12,355 nucleotides of DNA from an uncultured Clostridium sp. GTDB lineage: Bacteria > Bacillota > Clostridia > TANB77 > CAG-508. The notes below the pieces were generated by a model, which worked only from the letters and a program-made list of their open reading frames with translations, made no database searches and was not told the DNA's origin. The position numbers were made by a program, and so were the translations under genes. The DNA lies in contig URWN01000040.1 in assembly GCA_900551615.1 (NCBI GenBank), positions 1-12,355 on the forward strand. The letters run 5' to 3'. Shown one piece after another: positions 6,814 to 12,355 of the stretch (its first letter is position 1; each line of letters begins with the position of its first letter).

Positions 6814-7326
6814 CTATATATCCGTGGTACTCCGTACTACAGTTACATTATCTGGTATATTTTTTAAAACGACACTATTTGCACCTATTTTTACATTATT
6901 TCCTATTTTAATTGGGCCCAATACTTTAGCGCCTGAACCTACCATAACATTATTACCTATATCTGGGTGCCTTTTGTATTTATCTTTTCCAGTTCCACCT
7001 AGTGTACTATTGTGATATATTGTACAATCATTCCCTATTGTTGTTGTCTCTCCTATTACAACTCCCATTCCATGATCAATTAATAATCTTTTTCCTATTT
7101 TGGCTCCTGGATGTATTTCTATTCCTGTTATATGCCTTGAAATTTGGGATATTAGCCTTGCTATAAAGTATAATTTCTTTTTATATAAAAAGTGTGCTAT
7201 CCTATGAAAAAATATTGCATGGAAACCTGGATATAATATAATTGCTTCTAAAACGTTTCTACATGCCGGATCTTTTTCTTTTATATTTTTGGCGTCTTCA
7301 TATAAACTTTTTAATATATTTTTCAT
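6814..7326 (-). CDS. cysE: Serine O-acetyltransferase, probable 3'-terminal frameshift
   Basis: CysE makes O-acetylserine from serine and acetyl-CoA, the first step of cysteine synthesis. The product (170 residues from this start) is the short Gram-positive form: an N-terminal helical part (KDPACRNVLEAIILYPGFHA) and a left-handed beta-helix of hexapeptide repeats (GIEIHPGAKIG to NVKIGANSVVL). The catalytic IDHGMGVVIGET and YKRHPDIG histidine motifs are present. The end is odd: after PDNVTVV the frame reads RSTTDI and stops, whereas dropping one C gives VGVPRIYSK, close to the family's VGVPAR ending. Upstream GTG and ATG codons overlap the AGGTG binding site, so I chose the ATG at 7324-7326, six bases beyond AGGTG. 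No sulfur-assimilation partner gene is adjacent. Confidence 0.93.
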   Translation of the reverse strand: MKNILKSLYEDAKNIKEKDPACRNVLEAIILYPGFHAIFFHRIAHFLYKKKLYFIARLISQISRHITGIEIHPGAKIGKRLLIDHGMGVVIGETTTIGNDCTIYHNSTLGGTGKDKYKRHPDIGNNVMVGSGAKVLGPIKIGNNVKIGANSVVLKNIPDNVTVVRSTTDI

Positions 7327-7385
7327 AAACATCACCTATTATATTATATGATGTTTTGTGATATTTGCTTTTATTTTCCTATAAA

Positions 7386-7448
7386 CATTTGGACATAAAC
7401 AACCGCTGCACTATTAGATCAAATACCTCCTTTGTTGCATACCAAATG
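7386..7448 (-). promoter_or_regulatory. Inverted-repeat structure in the cysE leader
   Basis: On the minus strand CATTTGG (7448-7442) pairs with CCAAATG (7392-7386). Inside, after five unpaired bases on each side (tatgc, tatgt), AACAA pairs with TTGTT, leaving a loop with AAAGGAGGT and a short frame encoding MQQRRYLI. It sits about 60 bases before the cysE start and is more G+C-rich than its surroundings. It could be a regulatory leader structure or a small dispersed repeat. No T-box GGTGGNACC element or known riboswitch core is visible. Confidence 0.35.
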
Positions 7449-7516
7449 ATTGTGTAAATATACAAATTATCTATGTTGTTTTGTTTGAGCTTTAAAAGCA
7501 CATGTTTCTGAGTTTT

Positions 7517-7544
7517 GTTATAATTCAACATAAAAGAACCACAA
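7517..7544 (-). promoter_or_regulatory. Weak candidate cysE promoter
   Basis: Minus-strand TTGTGG (7544-7539) and TATAAC (7522-7517) are 16 bases apart. The -10 is good and the -35 poor. Transcription would begin near 7510, giving cysE an about 185-base leader. The -35 overlaps the rusA terminator arm. I see no better promoter closer to cysE, although TATAAT-like bases also occur immediately before its ribosome binding site. Confidence 0.25.
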
Positions 7545-7569
7545 TAATAAATAATTTTATAGTGGTTCT
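7535..7569 (-). terminator. Terminator after the RusA gene
   Basis: Minus-strand AGAACCAC (7569-7562) pairs with GTGGTTCT (7542-7535) around a 19-base AT-rich loop, followed by further T residues. It starts 12 bases beyond the RusA stop codon and separates that gene from cysE. Confidence 0.7.
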
Positions 7570-7581
7570 ACTGGTTCATAA

Positions 7582-7992
7582 TTAATATTCTTCAATTTTT
7601 ATATAAATTTTATCTTCTAATGCATATTTTTTCTCTACTTCTAATTTTGTAATTTGATTATCATCTTTAAATGCAAATTTGTTCATGCTATCCAAAACTG
7701 CTTTTACGATGTTGTCTATATCTGGTTTTTTTGTTGGACTTATATTGTTATCTAGCATCTCATTTATATCTGATTTTTTCGTTGCTTTTGGTATTGAAAA
7801 ATATGCTATTATACTTACTTTTATTCTTCCTTCTAATGTTTTAAACCTTGGATATTTTAATAGAAAATATTGTTCTACAAGTGATTCGTAGTCTTTTGTT
7901 TTTGTTGGTGTGTAGACTATTCCTGTATATGAGTTTAATCTTGGTCTTCCTTTTCCTATTACTTTTCCTGGTACTTCAAATTCGTATATCAT
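7582..7992 (-). CDS. rusA: RusA-family Holliday junction resolvase
   Basis: RusA-type enzymes cut Holliday junctions and are best known from phages and prophage elements, including the Bacillus YqaN form. The 136-residue product has the N-terminal GKVIGKGRPRLNS block seen in Firmicute members, the metal-binding KKPDIDNIVKAVLDSMN segment (D91, D93, D101) and FKDDNQI (D110/D111). These match the acidic residues essential in E. coli RusA. Length fits the family. AAGGAG lies eight bases before the ATG. It has its own terminator and a possible upstream promoter but no phage replication, packaging or integrase genes nearby, so it is either a domesticated gene or all that remains of an element. Confidence 0.92.
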   Translation of the reverse strand: MIYEFEVPGKVIGKGRPRLNSYTGIVYTPTKTKDYESLVEQYFLLKYPRFKTLEGRIKVSIIAYFSIPKATKKSDINEMLDNNISPTKKPDIDNIVKAVLDSMNKFAFKDDNQITKLEVEKKYALEDKIYIKIEEY

Positions 7993-8008
7993 TTGTTTAC
8001 TCCTTGTA

Positions 8009-8116
8009 TTATATTAAATTTTCTTGCTTTTGTTCCTTAGTTGCATTTTCTAATATTATTCTTGCCATTTTCTTATTTCTTTCGTTTTTTGATATTTTAT
8101 CATATAAAATTAAAAA
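8009..8116 (-). pseudogene. Short coding-like remnant or leader peptide before the RusA gene
   Basis: A stop-free minus-strand frame runs from just inside a TAA at 8119-8117 to a TAA at 8011-8009. It would read YDKISKNERNKK, then MARIILENATKEQKQENLI, a charged helix-like sequence plausible as protein. The only ATG (8066-8068) has no ribosome binding site and gives 19 residues. The stop is 16 bases from the RusA ATG, a spacing typical of coupled genes. An extended -10 candidate (TGATAAAAT, 8102-8094) lies within it. It may be the 3' end of a gene that lost its 5' part, a short leader peptide, or chance. Confidence 0.22.
8094..8102 (-). promoter_or_regulatory. Possible extended -10 promoter for the RusA gene
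   Basis: The minus strand reads TGATAAAAT (8102-8094), an extended -10 without a recognisable -35 at the usual distance. It would give a leader of about 95 bases before the RusA start codon. In this AT-rich DNA the match is weak evidence. Confidence 0.25.
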
Positions 8117-8120
8117 TTAA

Positions 8121-8252
8121 AAGGGCTTTTTATTTAAAAAGACATTAGAAAAATGTGTAGAATCCACTAAAAAGTCCTTAGGAAAACGTGTAAGTAAAGA
8201 TGATCGGCTTACTAATATTCCTTTATACTGCATTGCAAATATTGAAAAATAA
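8121..8252 (+). pseudogene. 5'-truncated coding remnant with an 11-residue internal repeat
   Basis: A plus-strand frame is open from a TAA at 8118-8120 to a TAA at 8250-8252. It encodes KKTLEKCVEST, then KKSLGKRVSKDD, then RLTNIPLYCIANIEK. Residue composition and codon use look like real coding sequence, and a strong terminator starts four bases after the stop. No ATG, GTG or TTG start is available, so the N-terminus appears lost. The first two segments form an imperfect repeat (KK-T/S-L-x-K-x-V) with a 33-base DNA period, TAAAAAG at 8135 and 8168. I do not recognise the family. It could also be a small protein with an unusual start codon. Confidence 0.4.
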
Positions 8253-8256
8253 AAGA

Positions 8257-8280
8257 AAAAGAGTAGTTTTCTACTCTTTT
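8257..8280. terminator. Strong bidirectional terminator
   Basis: AAAAGAGTAG (8257-8266), TTTT loop, CTACTCTTTT (8271-8280): ten perfect pairs with T-runs on both strands. On the minus strand it lies about 55 bases beyond the HAD phosphatase stop and can end that transcript. On the plus strand it begins four bases after the remnant frame's stop codon. Confidence 0.85.
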
Positions 8281-8334
8281 CATTTATTAAACATCTTAAA
8301 TTTCTTGTTCATCTTTTTTTACTTTTCTATCATT

Positions 8335-9123
8335 TTATATTTCAACTAAATATTCTTTTAAAAATTCTATAACTCCATTTTCATTATTATTTCTTGATGT
8401 AATATAATCTGCTTGTTCTTTTACTTCTGGCAAAGCATTTTTCATAGCAACTCCAATGCCACATTTTTTTAACATTTCGACATCATTTAATCCATCACCA
8501 AATGCAATAATATTTTCGTTAGAAATTCCTTCTAATCTGGCAATTTCTGCTATTCCTTTATGTTTTTTAACACCTTTTTGTGCTATTTCTAACCATTTAA
8601 CATCTCGAAAGCTATCTTGCATTATTTCCACTTTTAGCATTGGAAATTTTTCTTTAAAAATTTTAAAATATTCAGTTACAAATTCATTATTTATAAATGA
8701 TACTGATACATGTATTATTTCAGATATATTTTCTAGGAATTCACTTATATCAATAGTTTTGTCATAATGATGAATTTTATTTCTATCACATATGTTTATA
8801 GTAATAAATTTGTTTTTATCATAATATGAAGCAATACTTTGAACAATATCTTTTGTTAATGGATTTGCATATACTTCTTTCCATTCTTTATCTTTTCCTT
8901 CATTTTTAAAAACTGCTGCACCTGCGTCACAAATAACATAGTTTGCAAATTCTGCACCATCTGTTCCAACAAGTGCTCTGCTTAAAATTCTACCAGTTGC
9001 TATTGTAATTATATGTCCATCTTCTTTTAATTTTTTCAAATGTTTTTTTGTTACATCAGTTACAATTCCATCACTATTTAATAATGTTCCATCTAAATCT
9101 AATGCTATTATTTTTTTGTCCAT
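8335..9123 (-). CDS. Cof-type HAD-IIB family phosphatase
   Basis: Members are cytoplasmic Mg-dependent phosphatases that remove phosphate from sugar phosphates, flavin mononucleotide or related small molecules; the exact substrate cannot be read from sequence. The 262-residue product has motif I DLDGTLL (nucleophile D9, acid/base D11), motif II ITIATGR (T43), a lysine motif in KGVKKHKG (about 183-190), and motif IV FGDGLNDVEML (D210, D214). Residues about 85-185 form the C2-type cap. The ending ITSRNNNENGVIEFLKEYL is typical of the Cof subgroup. AAGGAAG precedes the ATG by nine bases. It is 104 bases downstream of the 83-residue orphan gene with no clear terminator between, so cotranscription is possible. 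Confidence 0.93.
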   Translation of the reverse strand: MDKKIIALDLDGTLLNSDGIVTDVTKKHLKKLKEDGHIITIATGRILSRALVGTDGAEFANYVICDAGAAVFKNEGKDKEWKEVYANPLTKDIVQSIASYYDKNKFITINICDRNKIHHYDKTIDISEFLENISEIIHVSVSFINNEFVTEYFKIFKEKFPMLKVEIMQDSFRDVKWLEIAQKGVKKHKGIAEIARLEGISNENIIAFGDGLNDVEMLKKCGIGVAMKNALPEVKEQADYITSRNNNENGVIEFLKEYLVEI

Positions 9124-9227
9124 AGTTTATCTTCCTTTTCTAGTTTTAATAATTTTATTTTTCCATTTTATTTTGTAATTATTCGATAATTTTTTACTAT
9201 TTATATTTTCAATATTATTTTATAAAA

Positions 9228-9479
9228 TTATAACTCATATATATTGGCTTTTAAAATTATTTTTTGTATTTTTGTTTTATCATCTAATGAAATATTCCAT
9301 CTACTTCCTGCAATACTTCTTTTAATTTTGTCTTCTTTTGTGGGAGTTCCTAATAGTTTATTGAGCTTTTTTTGTAAATTTACTTTGTTTGTGTATATTG
9401 ATAGCATATTTTCACTATACAATACATTTATTGTTGTTTCTGTTTCTGATTTGTTTGGTTCTTTGTATATTTTTTCCAT
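9228..9479 (-). CDS. Conserved-looking 83-residue protein of unknown function
   Basis: I do not recognise this protein. It is 83 residues, highly charged (Lys/Glu/Asn/Thr-rich), with no signal peptide, membrane helix or cysteine. The order looks like a small globular fold: ETETTINVLYSENMLSIYTN suggests two beta strands, then VNLQKKLNKLLG a helix, a polar turn, and RWNISLDDKTKIQKIILKAN a strand and helix. A strong AGGAG lies six bases upstream of the ATG, and only 17 bases separate it from the trmL stop, so it is cotranscribed with trmL. The binding site, spacing and codon use support a real gene. Its role is open; adjacency to a tRNA methylase is the only hint. Confidence 0.8.
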   Translation of the reverse strand: MEKIYKEPNKSETETTINVLYSENMLSIYTNKVNLQKKLNKLLGTPTKEDKIKRSIAGSRWNISLDDKTKIQKIILKANIYEL

Positions 9480-9496
9480 GATTTGCTCCTAAAATT

Positions 9497-10000
9497 TTAC
9501 TTCTTAAAATATGTACTTGTTTCTTGTAAATCCTCAAAATTATGTTGTCTTAAAATTTCATATGTAATTATTGCGACTGAATTTGATAAATTCAATGATC
9601 TAAGAGTTGGAAGCATTGGTATTCTTATTGTTTTTTCATCTAAATATTTTTCCAACAAAGGTTCTGGTAAACCTTTTGTTTCTTTTCCATATAAAACAAA
9701 TACTTCGTCCATTTTTGAGTAATCTATATCTGTATATTTTGTTGTTCCTTTTGTTGTTGCAAAAAACATCTTATTCTCTTCTGGTTTATATTTATTTAAA
9801 AAGTCCTCTAGTGATTCGTGTTCTTCTATATCTAGTTTATCCCAGTAGTCTAGTCCTGCTCTTTTTACTGATTTTTCATCTATTTTGAATCCTAGTGGGT
9901 GTACTAAGTGTAATTTAGAGCCTGTTATTGCACATGTTCTTGCTATATTTCCTGTGTTTTGTGGTATTTCTGGTTCTACCATTACTATATTTAATTTCAT
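9497..10000 (-). CDS. trmL: tRNA (cytidine/uridine-34 2'-O)-methyltransferase TrmL
   Basis: TrmL is a SPOUT-class methylase that methylates the ribose of the wobble base in tRNA-Leu isoacceptors using S-adenosylmethionine. The 167-residue product shows the TrmL/CspR pattern throughout: VEPEIPQNTGNIARTCAITG (8-27), LHLVHPLGFKID, the knot loop YGKETKGLPE (104-113), and RIPMLPTLRSLNLSNSVAI (126-144), which forms the trefoil knot and cofactor pocket. Length fits the single-domain form without an extra RNA-binding domain. AAGGT lies upstream of the ATG. It follows the cation exchanger gene by 44 bases and precedes the 83-residue orphan by 17. The protein looks intact. Confidence 0.95.
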   Translation of the reverse strand: MKLNIVMVEPEIPQNTGNIARTCAITGSKLHLVHPLGFKIDEKSVKRAGLDYWDKLDIEEHESLEDFLNKYKPEENKMFFATTKGTTKYTDIDYSKMDEVFVLYGKETKGLPEPLLEKYLDEKTIRIPMLPTLRSLNLSNSVAIITYEILRQHNFEDLQETSTYFKK

Positions 10001-10044
10001 CTTTATTACCTTCTTTTCTTACTTGCTTTTTGCCATTTATTTTA

Positions 10045-10992
10045 TCATAAAAATAATATTCCTAAATATGCTGCATATAAAATTACATAAACTAATCCAT
10101 TCATTCTACTCATCTTATTTTTTGGCGGAATAATTGGAAATAATGCTAATATCAATGTTGATATTACTAGGATTGATAAATCCATATTATAGCTTACATT
10201 AAAAGTAATTGGCTTTATAAATGATGATACTCCGATAATAAGTAACATGTTGAATATATTAGAACCGATAATATTTCCAATTGCTATATCGCTATTTCCT
10301 TTTATTGCAGCTGTTACGCTTGTTACAAGTTCTGGCAGACTTGTTCCAATTGCTAATATTGTTAGACTTATTATCTTTTCACTTAAGTTAAAATATTGAG
10401 CAACTTTTACAGCGTTATTTACTGCTAAATCACCACCAATTTTTAGACCTACTATTCCTATAATTACTAATAATATATTTTTTATAGTGTTAGTTTTTTT
10501 GCTTTCTTCTGTTTTTATTTCCATTATTTCTTTTTGGCTTTCACGTTTTCCCATATATATTGTATATCCAATAAATATGACAAATAATATTATTAATATT
10601 ATTGATTCTGGTCTTGATATAGTATCTGATGTGTTACAAAAAATTATAAATATTATTGTGAATATTAAACACATTGGTATTTCATATATTCTTGTTTCTT
10701 TTTGAAATGTTACTGGCCTAATTAAGGCTGACAATCCTAATATTAATAATAAGTTGCTTAAATTACTTCCTATTACGTTTCCTAATGCCATATCTGAATA
10801 GCCATCTATTGCTGATGTTATGCTTACAAATAGTTCTGGCATTGATGTTCCTATTGATACAATTGTTAGTCCTATTATTATTTCTGGTATATGGAACTTT
10901 TTAGCAATTCCACTTGCTCCGTCCACTAATAGGTCTGCGCCTACTATTAGTAATACAAATCCTATTATAATTAAAAATGTTGATAATATCAT
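10045..10992 (-). CDS. CaCA-family calcium/sodium antiporter (YrbG type)
   Basis: This is an inner-membrane cation exchanger of the Ca2+:cation antiporter superfamily, probably exporting Ca2+ in exchange for Na+ or H+. The 315-residue product has about ten hydrophobic segments in two inverted halves. Each half carries an alpha repeat: SIGTSMPELFVSITSAI (46-62) with DMALGNVIGSNLSN (67-80), and AIGTSLPELVTSVTAAI (214-230) with DIAIGNIIGSNIFN (235-248). E53 and E221 correspond to the ion-binding glutamates known from the archaeal exchanger structure. A charged cytoplasmic loop lies at about 149-171. AAAGGAG is eight bases before the ATG. It sits 31 bases after the MFS gene in the same operon. 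The transported ion is inferred from the family. Confidence 0.94.
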   Translation of the reverse strand: MILSTFLIIIGFVLLIVGADLLVDGASGIAKKFHIPEIIIGLTIVSIGTSMPELFVSITSAIDGYSDMALGNVIGSNLSNLLLILGLSALIRPVTFQKETRIYEIPMCLIFTIIFIIFCNTSDTISRPESIILIILFVIFIGYTIYMGKRESQKEIMEIKTEESKKTNTIKNILLVIIGIVGLKIGGDLAVNNAVKVAQYFNLSEKIISLTILAIGTSLPELVTSVTAAIKGNSDIAIGNIIGSNIFNMLLIIGVSSFIKPITFNVSYNMDLSILVISTLILALFPIIPPKNKMSRMNGLVYVILYAAYLGILFL

Positions 10993-11023
10993 TATTTGTC
11001 TCCTTTTAAAATTTTTATATAAC

Positions 11024-12193
11024 CTATAATTCTTTTTTTCTTAAATATATCATGTAATAAGCTAAGCTTATTTGGAATACCATAAATATAGCGGATAATC
11101 CAAACATATATCTTAATCCTTTTTCATACATTATGCCACATAAGAATATACCTATAGCTTCTCCTAAAAATCTAATTATGTGACATATATTTGAAAAACT
11201 TAACTGATATTTATTTTCTAGTCTATTTATATATATAGCATCACATATGTTTTCATATGCTGTTGATATAAATAAAGACCATGTAATTGCTATAAAAGCA
11301 ATTATAATATTATTTGATATAAATGCTATTACATATGCTAAGAACCTTATACCAAATTTTATTGTTATTGTTAAGTTGTCATTTTTTGGTGTTAAGTACT
11401 TTAAAGCAATAATTCCAAAAATATCTGCTAATAATCCAACAATCAATAAATAATTTGTTGCTACACTATCACTAAATTTAAAATAATTAGTAAGTGTAAT
11501 TATTTTTAGGCCCAATGCTGTTGACATTGCAATTGTTCCAATTAATACATAAATAGAATATAAAACTAAAATTTTATCTTTGAAAATATCTTTTGATGAT
11601 ATTTCTTCATAAATTTCATTTGTTGGATTATTTACTTTTATATTTAATAATATGATAAGCGATAATAGTAGAAATATATTGGCTATAAGTAAACATATAT
11701 TATAGTTTATTAAAAATCCTGCTATGCTTTTTCCTATAAATAATCCTCCAAATAAAATTCCTATATCTCTAAATAGATATTCCGTTAATCTCCTTTTACT
11801 GTATATAGTTTCTGTTTTTACGATTGTTGTTATTAATGGATATATACTTGTTATTATTATGTATTCTGTTACTATATCTATTATTATTGATAATTTTATA
11901 AATTCTGTTGATCCTAATTGATTTAATGAATATAGCCATATCATGTTTATAAATTTTGTTATTAGTACAATTACTAACATGTTTTTTAATTTATTTAGCT
12001 TTACATATTTTCCTATTAAAGCAATAATTATTACACTTATAAATGTTCCTATGCTTAATATATTACTTATATCTGTTACCGCAAAGTTATTGTCTTGTAG
12101 CCATAGTTGTCTGAAGTTACCCCATAGTCCTACTGATATGCTGAAAAATGCTAACATTATTAATATTTTATTTTCTTCTTTAATTTTATTCAT
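11024..12193 (-). CDS. MFS-type multi-pass transporter, substrate unknown
   Basis: The product (389 residues from this start) is an integral membrane protein with about twelve hydrophobic helices in two groups separated by a hydrophilic stretch (NPTNEIYEEISSKDIFKD). The layout and KRRLTEYLFRDIGILFGGLFIG after the fourth or fifth helix fit the major facilitator superfamily, but no substrate-specific motif is recognisable. An in-frame ATG at 12233-12235 would add 14 polar residues, but it has no ribosome binding site and lies at the predicted transcription start. GGAG at 12200-12203, six bases before the ATG at 12191-12193, favours the shorter form. It heads the operon with the cation exchanger, trmL and the 83-residue orphan. 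A drug or metabolite exporter is a guess. Confidence 0.83.
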   Translation of the reverse strand: MNKIKEENKILIMLAFFSISVGLWGNFRQLWLQDNNFAVTDISNILSIGTFISVIIIALIGKYVKLNKLKNMLVIVLITKFINMIWLYSLNQLGSTEFIKLSIIIDIVTEYIIITSIYPLITTIVKTETIYSKRRLTEYLFRDIGILFGGLFIGKSIAGFLINYNICLLIANIFLLLSLIILLNIKVNNPTNEIYEEISSKDIFKDKILVLYSIYVLIGTIAMSTALGLKIITLTNYFKFSDSVATNYLLIVGLLADIFGIIALKYLTPKNDNLTITIKFGIRFLAYVIAFISNNIIIAFIAITWSLFISTAYENICDAIYINRLENKYQLSFSNICHIIRFLGEAIGIFLCGIMYEKGLRYMFGLSAIFMVFQISLAYYMIYLRKKEL

Positions 12194-12242
12194 TTGTTGC
12201 TCCGTCTCATTTATTACTATGTTTTTATTTGTCATTTCTTAT

Positions 12243-12271
12243 TTTATATCATAAAAGCAGATAATTATCAA
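12243..12271 (-). promoter_or_regulatory. Promoter of the MFS/cation-exchanger/trmL operon
   Basis: Minus-strand TTGATA (12271-12266) and TATAAA (12248-12243) are 17 bases apart, each matching consensus at five of six positions, the best promoter in the window. Transcription would start near 12236, leaving about 40 bases before the chosen ATG. The -35 lies in the loop of the preceding terminator. Confidence 0.6.
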
Positions 12272-12288
12272 CTAAATATCTGCTCTTT
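12253..12288. terminator. Terminator of the gene entering from the right edge
   Basis: AGCAGATA (12256-12263) pairs with TATCTGCT (12277-12284) around a 13-base loop, with T-runs available on both strands. It most likely ends the minus-strand gene that enters from the right edge of the window. Confidence 0.65.
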
Positions 12289-12310
12289 TACTTATATTTT
12301 TGTATATATG

Positions 12311-12355
12311 TCAATGATGTGAAACAAATTCTTTCAAATAGTATGATTGAATTCG
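12311..12355 (-). CDS. Possible C-terminal end of an unidentified gene (partial)
   Basis: Minus-strand codons from the right edge read RIQSYYLKEFVSHH, then TGA at 12313-12311, about 27 bases before the terminator hairpin. The other two frames are less convincing: one stops within seven codons and the other stops closer to the hairpin. Fourteen residues are too few to identify a family. Confidence 0.3.
   Translation of the reverse strand, partial: RIQSYYLKEFVSHH

Noticed and set aside
7327..7335. cysE start at the upstream GTG or ATG codons
   Set aside because: They overlap or abut the AGGTG ribosome binding site, which is correctly spaced only for the ATG at 7324-7326.
7416..7434. Fragment of the 16S rRNA 3' end, because the plus strand reads GATCAAATACCTCCTTTG
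   Set aside because: Only the anti-Shine-Dalgarno-like core matches. The adjacent bases do not, and the minus-strand reading as a Shine-Dalgarno explains it.
8135..8192. CRISPR repeats, because of the 33-base spacing
   Set aside because: Only two imperfect copies with no unique spacers; the period is a whole number of codons in an open frame.
12194..12235. MFS start at the upstream ATG (12233-12235)
   Set aside because: No binding site there and the predicted transcription start coincides with it; GGAG precedes the ATG 14 codons downstream.

Overview
This is a very AT-rich (roughly a quarter G+C by eye), densely packed bacterial chromosome segment. Strong AGGAGG-type ribosome binding sites, sigma-A-like promoters, short T-tailed terminators and the protein types present (RimO, Pth, RNase E/G, SmpB, TrmL, CysE) fit a Firmicute, most likely an uncultured or gut-type Clostridia lineage. 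I see no rRNA, tRNA, CRISPR array, insertion sequence or intact prophage. Most of the window is ordinary housekeeping sequence.

Layout. (1) Left edge, 1-246: no convincing gene. Bases 1-145 are unusually G+C-rich for the window and hold overlapping inverted repeats, including a possible H-type pseudoknot, so this may be a structured RNA. (2) Plus strand, 247-1774: two small exported proteins, each with a signal peptide, a low-complexity ectodomain and a C-terminal membrane helix, then smpB with its own extended -10 promoter. A bidirectional terminator closes smpB against rimO. (3) Minus strand, 6729 down to 1800: a four-gene operon encoding a coiled-coil protein with an extremely acidic tail, then pth, a shortened RNase E/G and rimO. 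Its promoter lies in the terminator of the gene before it. (4) Minus strand, 7992-6814: a solitary RusA-type resolvase with its own terminator, then an about 185-base leader containing an inverted-repeat structure, then cysE, whose last codons look frameshifted. (5) 7993-8334: the least ordinary stretch, with two short coding-like remnants pointing away from each other from a shared TTAA, and a strong hairpin terminator. (6) Minus strand, 12193 down to 8335: MFS-type transporter, CaCA-type cation exchanger, trmL, an orphan 83-residue protein, and a Cof-type HAD phosphatase that may be cotranscribed. (7) Right edge: the probable end of another minus-strand gene and its terminator.

Many genes share a translation and RNA-maintenance theme: ribosome rescue (SmpB), peptidyl-tRNA recycling (Pth), rRNA/mRNA processing (RNase E/G), S12 modification (RimO) and tRNA wobble methylation (TrmL). 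The candidates for something undescribed are the coiled-coil/acidic protein at the head of the pth operon, the tandem single-pass exported proteins before smpB, the left-edge RNA-like region, the structured leader before cysE and the paired remnants near 8118. None amounts to a demonstrated new system.
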